A stretch of DNA of 63,233 bases, taken from positions 1-63,233 of the forward strand of contig CAMYMG010000111.1 in assembly GCA_947259295.1 (NCBI GenBank), written 5' to 3'. Positions 54,551-63,233 of this stretch are shown here, one piece after another. Position 1 is the first letter of the stretch, and every line of letters begins with the position of its first letter. The position numbers and the translations under genes are program-made. Origin of the DNA: an uncultured Rhizobiaceae bacterium (lineage in GTDB: Bacteria > Pseudomonadota > Alphaproteobacteria > Rhizobiales > Rhizobiaceae). The notes below the pieces were generated by a model. The model was given only the letters and a program-made list of their open reading frames with translations. It had not been told where the DNA came from and ran no database searches.

Positions 54551-55763
54551 AGTCCGGATCGCTTTTGCGGAACGGGCCGTGCTCGTCGAGATACTCGCCC
54601 ATGCGTGAGACCTCGCGGCGCTCGCGTTCGAGATAGTCGGCGACGGCGCCGCGCAGGCCGGGATGCGCAATGTAGTGCGCCGACTGGGTGGTGACCGGCC
54701 GATAGCCGCGTGCCAGCTTGTGCTCGCCCTGGGCGCCAGCCTCGACCAGCTTCAGCTTGCGGTCGATCGCGAAGTCGATCGCCTGGTGGTAGCAGACCTC
54801 GAAATGCAGGTAGCGGTGGTCCTCGATGCAGCCCCAGTTGCGGCCGAACAGCGTGTCGGAGCCGATGAAATTGATGGCGCCGGCAATGTAGCGCCCGGCG
54901 CGTTTGGCCATGACCAGCAGCACGTCGTCGGCCATGCGCTCGCCGATCAGCGAGAAGAACTCGCGGTTGAGATAGGGACGGCCCCATTTGCGCTCGCCGG
55001 TGTCCATGTAGAAGGCAAAGAAGTCGTCCCAGACGGATTCGGTCAGGTCCTTGCCGGTCAGCCAGTGGATGGAGATGCCGTTGCCCAGCGCTTCGCGCCG
55101 CTCCTTCTTCAACGCCTTGCGCTTGCGCGAGGCGAGGGTGGCCAGGAAATCGTCGTAGCTCGAGTAGCCTTCGTTGAAGAAATGGAACTGCTGGTCGGTG
55201 CGGCGCAGGAAGCCGGCGCCTTCTAAGGCGTCCATGTCGCCCTCGCTGGCAAAGGTGACGTGTGACGACGACACGCCGAGCTTGTCGGTGACCGCCTTCA
55301 GCCCGACGGCGAGAGCGGTTCTTGTCGTTTCAGGGTCGCGGCCGCGCGAGACGAGAAGCCGCGGGCCCGTGGCCGGGGTGAACGGCACGGCGGCCTGGAG
55401 CTTCGGATAGTAGCGGCCGCCGGCGCGCTCGAAGGCGTCGGCCCAGCCATGGTCGAAGACATATTCACCCTGGCTGTGCGACTTGACGTAGCAGGGCACG
55501 GCGCCGAGCAGGCTGCCATCGGCACTCTCCAGGCGCAGATGGTGGCCCTGCCACCCCGTGGTGCGCACGGCGCAGCCCGACTCTTCGAGTATTTTCAGAA
55601 AGTCGAACGATATGAATGGGTTGTAGGTGGATGCTGATCCACAGTGCGTGGTACCGGCAAAGCCCTGCCATTCGTCGCGGGTGAAAGCATCCATGCCCGG
55701 CGCGACCCGGATGGATAGTCCGCCTTCGGCGCCGGCCGTTTCACTTTGGGGTTCGCTCGCCAT
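54519..55763 (-). CDS. GNAT-type acyltransferase family protein (DUF482/COG3146)
   Basis: 414 residues, the size of the DUF482 group, which has a pair of GNAT-like folds similar to FemABX enzymes. Typical stretches are GTTHCGSASTYNPFISFDFL near residue 37, SRKRKALKKERREA near 215, INFIGSDTLFGRNWGC near 295 and FEVCYHQAIDFAI near 320. Biochemical role unknown; acyl- or aminoacyl-transfer is inferred from the fold. No signal or membrane segment. Its end overlaps the SMR gene on the other strand. Confidence 0.88.
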   Translation of the reverse strand: MASEPQSETAGAEGGLSIRVAPGMDAFTRDEWQGFAGTTHCGSASTYNPFISFDFLKILEESGCAVRTTGWQGHHLRLESADGSLLGAVPCYVKSHSQGEYVFDHGWADAFERAGGRYYPKLQAAVPFTPATGPRLLVSRGRDPETTRTALAVGLKAVTDKLGVSSSHVTFASEGDMDALEGAGFLRRTDQQFHFFNEGYSSYDDFLATLASRKRKALKKERREALGNGISIHWLTGKDLTESVWDDFFAFYMDTGERKWGRPYLNREFFSLIGERMADDVLLVMAKRAGRYIAGAINFIGSDTLFGRNWGCIEDHRYLHFEVCYHQAIDFAIDRKLKLVEAGAQGEHKLARGYRPVTTQSAHYIAHPGLRGAVADYLERERREVSRMGEYLDEHGPFRKSDPDFSERSSSKTD

Positions 55764-55806
55764 TGCTCCTTATCTATGCCTGCGCGGGGGCGGCACAAGC
55801 CGCGTG

Positions 55807-56535
55807 TCAGACGTTTGCGGCTTCATCCGGCAAAAATCCCTCGAATGTCATCTGTTCGGCCAGCGCATAGGTCTTGGCGACCGCCGCCTCGTCGCGGACG
55901 GTCCAGGTGATGACCGGCATGGCCAGCCTGCCGCGCACGAAATCGACGAAGCGGTTGGGCATGTCGGCGAGGCAGTAGGAGACGAAGGAAACGTCGTGCG
56001 CCAGCATCGAGAAATGCGCCTCGATATCCGCCTGGTTCGACCCGAGCGCTGTCAGGCCGGCCGGGATGCCGGGTGCATGGCGGGAGAAATCGCGGAGGAG
56101 CCAGTGGTCGAACGACATGATGGCCGCCTTGCCGCGATAGGATTTCAGCAGCTTGCCAACCTCTTCGACCAGTCCTTCGTCGTGGCCGGCAACGCCTTTC
56201 AGTTCGATGACAAGCGGAACGCGGCCGGCGACGAAGTCGAGCATTTCCTGCAATGTCGGCGGGTGGTCGGCGGTGCCGCCGATGCGCATTGCGCCAAGCT
56301 CGGCCGCCGTGCGCTGCCAGACGAAGCCATCGACGCCGGTCAGGCGCTTCAACTCGCTGTCGTGGATGACGATAGGCACGCCGTCGGCCGACAGGTTGAC
56401 GTCGCACTCGATCGCATAGTTGCGCTCGATGGCGCGAGCGAAGGCGGAGAGCGTGTTCTCCCACGCGGTGCGGTTCATGTCGTGCAGCCCGCGATGCGCG
56501 ATCGGCCGGGCCGACAGCCAGGATAGGTCGTTCAT
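55807..56535 (-). CDS. Glycerophosphodiester phosphodiesterase
   Basis: 242 residues. GDPD cleaves glycerophosphodiesters to glycerol 3-phosphate and an alcohol. Key segments are PIAHRGLHD (His of HRG, about residue 13), NTLSAFARAIERNYAIECDVNLSADG with ECDV acid residues, and VIHDSELKRLTG, the second metal-binding and catalytic His. No signal peptide, so cytoplasmic. The frame extends 109 codons upstream into the RidA gene; ATG 56535 is the plausible start, 13 nt after RidA's stop. Products would feed the GlpD pathway. Confidence 0.93.
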   Translation of the reverse strand: MNDLSWLSARPIAHRGLHDMNRTAWENTLSAFARAIERNYAIECDVNLSADGVPIVIHDSELKRLTGVDGFVWQRTAAELGAMRIGGTADHPPTLQEMLDFVAGRVPLVIELKGVAGHDEGLVEEVGKLLKSYRGKAAIMSFDHWLLRDFSRHAPGIPAGLTALGSNQADIEAHFSMLAHDVSFVSYCLADMPNRFVDFVRGRLAMPVITWTVRDEAAVAKTYALAEQMTFEGFLPDEAANV

Positions 56536-56548
56536 GTGTGCTTCCGAC

Positions 56549-57013
56549 TCAGGCGACTTCGATGACGGCTTCGATCTCGACCGCCGCGTCGAGCGGAAGC
56601 GCGGCGGTGCCGACCGCCGAGCGCGCATGCTTGCCGCGCTCGCCCAGTGCCTCCACCAGAAAGTCCGAGGCGCCGTTGGCGACAAGGTGCTGTTCGGTGA
56701 AGCCGGGTGCGGAGGCGACGAAAACCGTGATCTTGACGAGGCGACGGATCGTCTCGAGGTCGCCGAGCGCCGCCTTGGCCTGGGCCAGAATGTTGATGGC
56801 GCAGAGCTTTGCCGCTTCGCGGCCGGCCGGCGTGTCGACTTCGAGGCCGAGCAGGCCGGCATGCTGGAGCTTGCCGTCCTTCAGCGGCAATTGCCCGGCG
56901 GTGAAGAGCAGGTTACCGCTCTGCACATAGGGCAGATAGTTGGCTGCCGGCGCCGCGGCTACCGGCAGTTCGACGCCAAGATCCGTTAGCCGCTTTTCGA
57001 TTGTTTCGTCCAT
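56549..57013 (-). CDS. RidA family protein
   Basis: 154 residues, YjgF/YER057c/UK114 family. RidA proteins hydrolyse reactive imine/enamine intermediates. The catalytic Arg is kept at R131 in HARSAVGTAALP, and VQSGNLLFTAGQLPL near residue 30 is the typical start of the fold. The longer form with an N-terminal extension differs from E. coli RidA, so the subgroup may act on other substrates. The GDPD gene follows in the same operon. GGAAAG lies 6 nt before the ATG. Confidence 0.93.
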   Translation of the reverse strand: MDETIEKRLTDLGVELPVAAAPAANYLPYVQSGNLLFTAGQLPLKDGKLQHAGLLGLEVDTPAGREAAKLCAINILAQAKAALGDLETIRRLVKITVFVASAPGFTEQHLVANGASDFLVEALGERGKHARSAVGTAALPLDAAVEIEAVIEVA

Positions 57014-57151
57014 CGTCTTTCCTTATGTCTGGTGCGGGCCTGCGCCTTCCGGCTGAAGCTGCTATTTTTGCCTCGCTTCCGCCATGACTTTTTCTAAGCT
57101 GGTCCAACATTCATTGCGGCGCAACGACGCGCCAGGAGTCCGGAGCCCTGC

Positions 57152-57979
57152 ATGCGCGCATTGCGCCTCGCCTTTCTCGCCATCCTCGCCACGCCCGTCA
57201 TGGCTTCGGGAACCGGCCTTGCCGCCGTTCCGCTCGTCCAGCATCGCGCCGTATACGACCTGAAGCTCGACAACGCGTCCGACCGCTCCGGCATCACCGC
57301 CATTTCGGGCCGCATGGTCTATGAGATTCGCGGATCGGCCTGCGAGGGCTACACGGTGCGCTTTCGCTATGTCACGCAATCCAACACCAGCGACGCCTCG
57401 CAGATCACCGACCAGCAGACCACCACATTCGAGGATGCCGACGGCAAGTCCTTCAGCTTCGCGACGAAGTCCTATATCGACCAGAATCTCGACCACGAGC
57501 TGCGCGGCAATGCGGTTCGCGAGGGAAGCAACGTCACCGTCAAGATCGACAAGCCGGAGCCGAAGAGCATCGAGCTGAAGGAGACGCAGTTTCCGACGCA
57601 GCACCTGCTCGAACTCATCCGCAAGGCGAACGAAGGCGAAAACTTTTACGAGACCTCGATCTTCGACGGCTCGGAGGATGCCGACAAGGCGATGACGACG
57701 ACGGTGATCGTCGGCAAGCCGGAGGGCACCGAAAAGGGCGACCCGGAGGTGAAGGCGCTGGACAAGCTCAGCGGCGAGAAGTTCTGGCCCGTCGACATCG
57801 CCTATTTCGACGAGGCCTCGGAGGGCGGCGAAGACACGCCGGAATACCGCATCAGCTTCAAGCTCTACGAGAACGGGCTGACGCGCGACCTCGAGATGGA
57901 CTATGGCGACTTCGTCATTTCCGGCAAACTGGTCGATCTCGCGGTCTTCGAGCCCGACTCGGCATCCTGCACGCGCTGA
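57152..57979 (+). CDS. eipB: Cell envelope integrity protein EipB (DUF1849)
   Basis: 275 residues. EipB is a periplasmic beta-spiral protein needed for envelope stability in Brucella. A signal peptide covers about residues 1-25 (TGLAA-V). The two cysteines of the known disulfide are at C64 (GSACEGY) and C273 (SASCTR), at the same spacing as the pair I recall for Brucella EipB, shifted by five residues. The family blocks HRAVYDLKLD, ISGRMVYEIRG and EMDYGDFVISGKL are present. It is divergent from RidA. Confidence 0.93.
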   Translation: MRALRLAFLAILATPVMASGTGLAAVPLVQHRAVYDLKLDNASDRSGITAISGRMVYEIRGSACEGYTVRFRYVTQSNTSDASQITDQQTTTFEDADGKSFSFATKSYIDQNLDHELRGNAVREGSNVTVKIDKPEPKSIELKETQFPTQHLLELIRKANEGENFYETSIFDGSEDADKAMTTTVIVGKPEGTEKGDPEVKALDKLSGEKFWPVDIAYFDEASEGGEDTPEYRISFKLYENGLTRDLEMDYGDFVISGKLVDLAVFEPDSASCTR

Positions 57980-57990
57980 GCGGCGGCCGG

Positions 57991-58311
57991 ATGGCGGTCT
58001 ATGTCGACGATGCCATATGGCGCTGGGCCGGACGCAACTGGTGCCATCTGCTGGCCGACGATACGGACGAACTGCATCGCTTCGCAGCCCTGATCGGCGT
58101 CCACCGGCTGCTCTATCAGGGGCCGCCGAAGACGTCGGCGCCGCACTATGACATCACCGGCCTAGAACGCGACCGCGCCATCCGGATGGGGGCGATTGCC
58201 TGCGGGCGCGACGAGATCGTCGCGGTATTTCGCCGGGTGAAGGTGGTCAACGGCAAGGTGCACAGGCCGGATAGGAAGAAGACCCCGGCCAGGCAGACCG
58301 AGCCCGCCTGA
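57991..58311 (+). CDS. DUF4031 domain protein
   Basis: 106 residues. The DUF4031 core is MAVYVDDAIWRWAGRNWCHLLADDTDELHRFA, then YDITGLERDRAIRMGAI. It starts 11 nt after eipB and is probably co-transcribed. The basic C-terminal tail (VKVVNGKVHRPDRKKTPARQ) may be disordered. The function of DUF4031 is unknown; cytoplasmic. Confidence 0.88.
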   Translation: MAVYVDDAIWRWAGRNWCHLLADDTDELHRFAALIGVHRLLYQGPPKTSAPHYDITGLERDRAIRMGAIACGRDEIVAVFRRVKVVNGKVHRPDRKKTPARQTEPA

Positions 58312-58420
58312 GCCCGACCGGAAGCAGGCCGACACGGTCCGCTTGCGCCGACCTGCCGGGATGACCCAAGGCTAATCGCGTCGCGAGTCCGGCCGCTAGG
58401 CGCGACCGGCGCCCGCGCCG

Positions 58421-58449
58421 CTTGCATTGCTGCGGCGCAGCGGCTATAT
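58421..58449 (+). promoter_or_regulatory. Strong promoter of rpsB
   Basis: CTTGCA (58421-58426), a 17-nt spacer and CTATAT (58444-58449), an excellent rhizobial housekeeping promoter, followed by GCGCGCT as at the sdhE promoter. Start point would be about 58456. Confidence 0.7.
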
Positions 58450-58455
58450 GCGCGC

Positions 58456-58574
58456 TCATTCCACACACGGACTTTGGTTTCCGACCGGGAGAAATCCGGA
58501 GGCGACCGCCGGTGGCGTCAGGGAAATCCCGAAGCGTCGTTTGTCCGTGGAGGCCAACCGGAAAGGAACTTTGA
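58456..58574 (+). other. rpsB leader region (about 119 nt)
   Basis: From the inferred start to the rpsB ATG the leader is long and rich in purine blocks (GGAGAAATCCGGAGG, GTGGAGG, GGAAAGGAAC). Ribosomal protein S2 often controls its own rpsB-tsf leader, so this is a candidate autoregulatory region, but I could not draw a convincing fold by eye. The rest of 58312-58420 holds nothing I recognise. Confidence 0.35.
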
Positions 58575-59405
58575 ATGGCACTGCCTGATTTCAGCATGCG
58601 CCAGCTTTTGGAAGCTGGCATTCACTTCGGCCACCAGACCCACCGCTGGAACCCGAAGATGGCGCCCTACATCTACGGCGCCCGCAACAACATCCATGTC
58701 ATCGACCTCAGCCAGACCGTGCCGCTGCTGCACCAGGCGCTGAAGGTTGTTTCCGACACCGTCGCCAAGGGCGGCCGCGTGCTGTTCGTCGGCACCAAGC
58801 GCCAGGCTTCCGACATCATTGCCGATGCGGCTGAGCGTTCGGCCCAGTACTACGTCAATTCGCGTTGGCTCGGCGGCATGCTGACCAACTGGAAGACGAT
58901 CTCGAACTCGATCTCGCGCCTGCGCAAGCTCGACGAGCTCTTGTCGGGCGAGGCACAGGGCTTCACCAAGAAGGAGCGCCTCAACCTCGACCGCGAGCGC
59001 GAGAAGCTCAACAAGGCGCTCGGCGGAATCAAGGACATGGGCTCGACGCCCGACCTGATGTTCGTGGTCGACACCAACAAGGAAGCGATCGCCATTCTCG
59101 AAGCGAAGCGCCTCGGCATTCCGGTCGTCGCCATCATCGATTCGAACTGCGACCCGGACAAGATCGACTATCCGATCCCCGGCAATGACGACGCGGCACG
59201 CGCCATCCAGCTCTATTGCGACCTGATCGCCAAGGCTGCCCTCGACGGCATCGCCCGGCAGCAGGGTTCGCTCGGCATGGATGTCGGCGCCTCGGTCGAA
59301 GCTCCGGTCGAGACGGTGATCGCCGATGTTCCGGCCGAGCCGGCTGCCGAGGCTCCTGCCGCGGAAGCCGCAGCCGAAACCCCGGAAAAGTCACCCGAAG
59401 CTTGA
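58575..59405 (+). CDS. rpsB: 30S ribosomal protein S2
   Basis: 276 residues. S2 binds the 30S platform late in assembly. Family motifs: [19 protein letters not shown] at residues 11-29, [14 protein letters not shown] [12 protein letters not shown], and [12 protein letters not shown] near residue 98. The C-terminus is an Ala/Glu/Pro-rich tail of about 30 residues typical of rhizobia. AAAGGA lies 7 nt before the ATG. It begins the conserved order rpsB-tsf-pyrH-frr-uppS-cdsA. Confidence 0.98.
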   Translation: MALPDFSMRQLLEAGIHFGHQTHRWNPKMAPYIYGARNNIHVIDLSQTVPLLHQALKVVSDTVAKGGRVLFVGTKRQASDIIADAAERSAQYYVNSRWLGGMLTNWKTISNSISRLRKLDELLSGEAQGFTKKERLNLDREREKLNKALGGIKDMGSTPDLMFVVDTNKEAIAILEAKRLGIPVVAIIDSNCDPDKIDYPIPGNDDAARAIQLYCDLIAKAALDGIARQQGSLGMDVGASVEAPVETVIADVPAEPAAEAPAAEAAAETPEKSPEA

Positions 59406-59512
59406 ACGGGAGAGCCTTACCGGCCCTCTCTCAGCACTGAAGTTTGTGGTTCATACGCGGGCGCATCATCGACAGGTGGTGCGCCGATGCGTTTCGAGAC
59501 AAAGAGGCAATG

Positions 59513-60436
59513 ATGAGCATTACGGCAGCAATGGTGAAGGAACTGCGCGAACTGACCGGCGCAGGCATGATGGACTGCAAGACAGCCCTGACCGAGACCA
59601 ACGGCCACATGGAAGAGGCGGTCGACTGGCTGCGCAAGAAGGGCATCTCGAAGGCTGACAAAAAGGCCGACCGCACCGCGGCCGAGGGCCTGATCGGCGT
59701 CGATGGCGGCGTTCGCGAGGCGGTGGTCGTCGAGGTCAACTCGGAGACCGATTTCGTCGCCCGCAACGCGGCGTTCCAGGAGATCGTCAGCAACGTGGCC
59801 AAGGTCGCGCTGGCGTTCGGCGGCGAGACGGACCAGGTGGCCTCGGCCAAGTATCCGGGTTCGGACAAGTCCGTCACCGACGTCATCAAGGACGCCATCG
59901 GCACGATCGGCGAGAACATGAGCTTCCGCCGCTCCGCCAAGCTCTCGGTCGAGAACGGCGCGGTTGCAACCTATGTGCACAATGCGGTGGCCGACGGCCT
60001 CGGCAAGCTCGGCGTGCTGGTCGCCATCGAGACGACCGGCGACGCCCAGGCAGCCGGCGCCTTCGCGCGCCAGGTGGCCATGCATGTCGCGGCGACCAAT
60101 CCGCTGGCGCTGAAGGCCGAGGACGTCGACGCTTCGGCCGTCGAGCGCGAGAAGGCGATCTTCTCCGACCAAGCGCGCCAGTCGGGCAAGCCGGAGAACA
60201 TCATCGAGAAGATGGTCGAAGGCCGCATGCGCAAGTTCTACGAGGAAGTCGTGCTTCTCAAGCAGGCTTTCGTCATCAACCCCGACGTGACCGTCGAGCA
60301 GGCGCTGAAGGACGCGGAGAAGCAGATCGGCGCTCCGGCGACGATCACCGGCTATCTGCGCTTTGCGCTCGGCGAGGGCATCGAAAAGGAAGCCAGCGAC
60401 TTTGCAGCCGAGGTTGCTGCGACCGTGAAAAAGTAA
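59513..60436 (+). CDS. tsf: Elongation factor Ts
   Basis: 307 residues. EF-Ts recharges EF-Tu by exchanging GDP for GTP. The N-terminal UBA-like region [19 protein letters not shown] and the core [13 protein letters not shown] are visible. ATG 59513 is chosen for the family start MSITAAM; ATG 59510 just before is possible, and GAGG (59505-59508) suits the former. The 107-bp gap after rpsB has a short imperfect stem at about 59409-59431 but no strong terminator. Confidence 0.98.
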   Translation: MSITAAMVKELRELTGAGMMDCKTALTETNGHMEEAVDWLRKKGISKADKKADRTAAEGLIGVDGGVREAVVVEVNSETDFVARNAAFQEIVSNVAKVALAFGGETDQVASAKYPGSDKSVTDVIKDAIGTIGENMSFRRSAKLSVENGAVATYVHNAVADGLGKLGVLVAIETTGDAQAAGAFARQVAMHVAATNPLALKAEDVDASAVEREKAIFSDQARQSGKPENIIEKMVEGRMRKFYEEVVLLKQAFVINPDVTVEQALKDAEKQIGAPATITGYLRFALGEGIEKEASDFAAEVAATVKK

Positions 60437-60469
60437 CGCGGCATCAACCGCTTCTTTGGTTTCGACGGA

Positions 60470-60495
60470 GGGCGCCGCGTGACATCGCGGCGCCC
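60470..60495 (+). terminator. Hairpin after tsf
   Basis: GGGCGCCGCG (60470-60479) pairs perfectly with CGCGGCGCCC (60486-60495) around TGACAT. Only TTCGTG follows, so it may be a terminator needing help, or an attenuator before pyrH. Confidence 0.6.
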
Positions 60496-60585
60496 TTCGT
60501 GTATCGGAGACCCCGCATTACCGGCGCCGCACCGAGACAGGCAGCGCGCGACTCAACCCGGCTGCCAGAAAATCGCGAGGATCCC

Positions 60586-61308
60586 ATGACGGCCAGGCCA
60601 CTATATCGCCGAGTCTTGCTGAAAGCTTCGGGCGAGGCCTTGATGGGCGAACAGCATTTCGGCATCGACGTCTCGGTCGTCGACCGCATCGCCGCCGACA
60701 TCGCCGAAGCACGCGCGATGGGCGTCGAGGTGGCGGTCGTGATCGGCGGCGGCAACATTTTCCGCGGCGTCGCGGTGGCGTCGAAGGGCGGCGACCGGGT
60801 GACCGGCGACCACATGGGCATGCTGGCCACGGTGATCAATTCGCTGGCGCTGCGCACCTCGCTCGTCAAGCTCGGCGTCGAGGCGGTGGTGCTGTCGGCG
60901 ATCGCCATGCCGGAACTGTGCGAAAGCTTTTCGCAGCGCCAGGCGACGGCCTACATGAACGCCGGCAAGGTGGTCATCTTCGCCGGCGGTACCGGCAACC
61001 CGTTCTTCACCACCGATTCGGCCGCAGCGCTGCGCGCCGCCGAGATCGGCGCCGATGCCCTGTTCAAGGGTACGCAGGTCGACGGTGTCTATTCCGCCGA
61101 CCCCAAGCTCGACCCGCAGGCGACGCGCTACGAGCGCATCAGCCATGCCGATGTCATCGCCAAGGGCCTGTCCATCATGGATACGGCCGCAATTGCGCTT
61201 GCGCGGGAAAACAACATTCCGATAATCGTCTACTCTATTCACGAGCAGGGCGGCTTCGGGGAAATTTTGAGGGGCGAAGGCCGCTGCACCATCGTGGCGG
61301 ACAAATAG
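60586..61308 (+). CDS. pyrH: Uridylate kinase
   Basis: 240 residues. PyrH phosphorylates UMP to UDP. Motifs: YRRVLLKASGEALMGEQ near residue 6, VVIGGGNIFRG near 48, HMGMLATVINSLALR near 70 and AGGTGNPFFTTDSAAALRA near 130. The frame is open upstream to 60499, but ATG 60586 gives the family start. It is in a run with frr, 36 nt downstream. Confidence 0.97.
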   Translation: MTARPLYRRVLLKASGEALMGEQHFGIDVSVVDRIAADIAEARAMGVEVAVVIGGGNIFRGVAVASKGGDRVTGDHMGMLATVINSLALRTSLVKLGVEAVVLSAIAMPELCESFSQRQATAYMNAGKVVIFAGGTGNPFFTTDSAAALRAAEIGADALFKGTQVDGVYSADPKLDPQATRYERISHADVIAKGLSIMDTAAIALARENNIPIIVYSIHEQGGFGEILRGEGRCTIVADK

Positions 61309-61344
61309 GCTTGCCCGAATGAGCATATCGAGGAGACCAGGACG

Positions 61345-61902
61345 ATGAAGAGCGGGGATTTCGAGGACATTCAGCGCCGCATGGAGGGCGCCATCACCGC
61401 GTTCAAGCACGACCTGGCGTCGTTGCGCACCGGCCGGGCATCGAGCAACCTTCTCGACGCGATCCAGGTGAAGGCATATGGAACGGACATGCCGCTCAAC
61501 CAGGTGGCCAACGTCTCGGTGCCGGAACCGCGCATGATTTCGGTGTCGGTATGGGACAAGGCGATGGTCAGTTCGGTCGACCGGGCCATCCGCGAGGCCA
61601 ATCTGGGCTTCAATCCGATCGTCGACGGCACCAATCTGCGCATTCCGCTGCCCGAACTCAACGAACAGCGCCGCAAGGAACTGGTGAAGATCGCGCACGG
61701 CTATGCCGAGAATGCGCGCGTCGCCATCAGGCATGTGCGCCGCGACGGCATGGACTTCCTAAAAAAGTCGGAAAAGGACGGCGATATCAGCGAAGACGAT
61801 CATCGTAGGCAGGCCGACAGCGTGCAGAAACTGACGGACGAGACGATTGCTTCCGTCGACAGCTTGCTGTCGGCAAAGGAAGCCGAGATCATGCAGGTCT
61901 GA
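61345..61902 (+). CDS. frr: Ribosome recycling factor
   Basis: 185 residues, full length. With EF-G it splits ribosomes after termination. Typical segments are [20 protein letters not shown] near residue 28, [18 protein letters not shown] near 95 and the C-terminal [23 protein letters not shown] upstream supports the start. Confidence 0.98.
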   Translation: MKSGDFEDIQRRMEGAITAFKHDLASLRTGRASSNLLDAIQVKAYGTDMPLNQVANVSVPEPRMISVSVWDKAMVSSVDRAIREANLGFNPIVDGTNLRIPLPELNEQRRKELVKIAHGYAENARVAIRHVRRDGMDFLKKSEKDGDISEDDHRRQADSVQKLTDETIASVDSLLSAKEAEIMQV

Positions 61903-61939
61903 GGCAGGTCCTCGCGCGGCGGGGAACGAAAGCGAAGTA

Positions 61940-62659
61940 ATGACGACGCCCGAGCATGTCGCGATCATCATGGACGGCAACGGCCGCTGGGCAAAGGCCC
62001 GTGGCCTGCCGCGCCTGGCCGGACACCGTGCCGGCGTCGAGGCGCTGCGCAAGACGGTGAGCGCGGCCGGCGAGATGGGCATCGCCTGGCTGACGGTCTA
62101 TGCCTTTTCGTCGGAAAACTGGTCGCGGCCGAAGTCCGAGGTCAGCGACCTGATGGGCCTGCTCAAGCATTTCATTCGCCGCGACCTCGCCGAACTGCAC
62201 AAGAACGGTGTCAAGGTGACGGTGATCGGCGAGCGCGAGGGCCTGGCACCCGACATCCGTGGACTGCTCGACGAGGCGGAATCGCTGACCGCCGGCAATG
62301 GCGCGATGAACCTCGTCATCGCCTTCAACTATGGCGGTCGCGACGAGATCGTGCGGTCCACACGTCGGGTCAACGACGCCATTTCGCGCGGCGAAGTCGC
62401 GGCGGAAGCGATCACGCCCGAGATCTTCGCCGACTATCTGGACACCGCCGGAATTCCGGACCCCGACCTGGTGATCCGCACCAGCGGCGAGATGCGCATG
62501 TCGAACTTCCTGCCGTGGCAGGCCGCCTACAGCGAACTGGTGTTCATGCCCTGCTACTGGCCGGACTTTACCGCCGACCACCTTGCCGACGCGCTCGGGC
62601 AATATGCGATGCGCGAGCGCCGCTTCGGCGGCGTGCTCGAACGCGGCATTGCCCTGTGA
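61940..62659 (+). CDS. uppS: Undecaprenyl diphosphate synthase
   Basis: 239 residues. UppS adds isopentenyl units to farnesyl diphosphate to make the C55 lipid carrier for cell wall synthesis. The catalytic Asp is in [20 protein letters not shown] near residue 12, [10 protein letters not shown] is near 58 and [19 protein letters not shown] near residue 176. The start is ATG 61940; the earlier frame opening is not part of the protein. cdsA follows after 28 nt. Confidence 0.97.
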   Translation: MTTPEHVAIIMDGNGRWAKARGLPRLAGHRAGVEALRKTVSAAGEMGIAWLTVYAFSSENWSRPKSEVSDLMGLLKHFIRRDLAELHKNGVKVTVIGEREGLAPDIRGLLDEAESLTAGNGAMNLVIAFNYGGRDEIVRSTRRVNDAISRGEVAAEAITPEIFADYLDTAGIPDPDLVIRTSGEMRMSNFLPWQAAYSELVFMPCYWPDFTADHLADALGQYAMRERRFGGVLERGIAL

Positions 62660-62687
62660 GCGGACCGTCAATCATTCGGCACGGCCG

Positions 62688-63233
62688 ATGAGCAATCTGC
62701 AGCTGCGGATCATCTCCGCACTGGTGCTCATCGCGGTGGTGGTCGCGCTGACCCTTGTCGGCGGGGTGGCGTTCCGGCTGCTGGCCGCGGCGATCGCAGG
62801 TGCCGTCTATTACGAATGGTGCGCCATGTCGCGGACCGCCGCCAACCGGGGGCAACAGATAGTCGGCGCAGCGCTGCTCTTCATCGTTCTCCTGGCGATG
62901 GTCGCGGGTTTCGCCGCATTTGCGGTCTTCGGGCTGCTCGCCGTCGCGGTGATCGTGGTGGCGCTGCAGGCGCGGCTTGCAGGGCAGGGCGGCTGGACGG
63001 CCGCCGGCCTCGCCTATGCAGGACTCTCGGGCATATCGCTGGGACTTTTGCGCGAGGGCGGGCATGCCGGCCTGATTGCCGTGCTGTTTCTCTTCGCGGT
63101 CGTCTGGGCGACCGACATTTTTGCTTATTTCGTCGGCCGCACCGTTGGCGGCGCGAAGCTGGCGCCGGCCATTTCGCCGGGCAAGACGAGAAGCGGCGCG
63201 ATCGGCGGCGCCGTAGGCGGCGTCGCGGCCGGG
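62688..63233 (+). CDS. cdsA: Phosphatidate cytidylyltransferase, partial at window end
   Basis: The first 182 codons of an open frame that runs off the right edge. CdsA makes CDP-diacylglycerol from phosphatidate and CTP at the inner membrane. Several hydrophobic segments are present, and the visible end has VVWATDIFAYFVGRTVGG and ISPGKTRSGAIGG, the start of the family signature. A second conserved block expected downstream is outside the window. Confidence 0.93.
   Translation, partial: MSNLQLRIISALVLIAVVVALTLVGGVAFRLLAAAIAGAVYYEWCAMSRTAANRGQQIVGAALLFIVLLAMVAGFAAFAVFGLLAVAVIVVALQARLAGQGGWTAAGLAYAGLSGISLGLLREGGHAGLIAVLFLFAVVWATDIFAYFVGRTVGGAKLAPAISPGKTRSGAIGGAVGGVAAG

Overview
The window is a 63 kb chromosomal segment of a high-GC alphaproteobacterium of the order Hyphomicrobiales. 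The best guess is a Mesorhizobium-like member of the Phyllobacteriaceae. Evidence: rhizobial-type promoters (CTTGNN-N16/17-CTATAT), an alphaproteobacterial LexA box, a BA14K protein, EipB/DUF1849, the chvE-mmsAB-gguC locus, the glpRDSTPQUVK glycerol locus, and the order rpsB-tsf-pyrH-frr-uppS-cdsA. I see no insertion sequence, prophage, CRISPR array or rRNA operon. It is mostly ordinary core chromosome with a few accessory touches.

Layout. Positions 1-4 kb hold ssb behind an SOS box and a repeat block, a small periplasmic protein, an OsmC protein, a MarR regulator with a clear operator, a DUF1398 protein and MarC. Positions 4-12 kb hold gyrA, an unlisted 44-residue membrane protein, coaD, two tandem cyclophilins, a small transporter, and a translationally coupled queuosine unit (queA, a variant histidine phosphatase, tgt). 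Positions 12-14.4 kb are less tidy: a lower-GC SDR gene, a DUF4864 protein, and a DsbA-family gene whose Tat signal is cut off by an apparent 1-nt deletion.

Positions 14.5-18.5 kb hold the most unusual system here: a four-gene operon of a circularly permuted ATP-grasp protein, an alpha-E protein, a transglutaminase-like protein and the proteasome-like protease Anbu. The set has been noted before and proposed to be a peptide-tagging and proteolysis system, but its substrate is unknown. A PLP decarboxylase follows.

Positions 20-30.1 kb are the glycerol locus: the GlpR repressor with two operator-like sites, GlpD, an ABC importer with two different ATPases (one with a degenerate signature motif), a DUF2160 protein, the binding protein, and GlpK. 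Then come BA14K, tRNA-Lys with a good promoter, an AprI/Inh-like lipoprotein, a polyamine-type ABC importer with a Tat-exported binding protein, and a LysR regulator divergent from the ChvE-MmsAB sugar importer and GguC.

Positions 42.4-63.2 kb are housekeeping: ccdA, glmU, glmS, a DUF502 protein, recG, sdhE, mfd, a HIT protein, an SMR pump, a GNAT-type protein, GDPD, RidA, EipB, DUF4031 and the translation/lipid cluster, ending inside cdsA.
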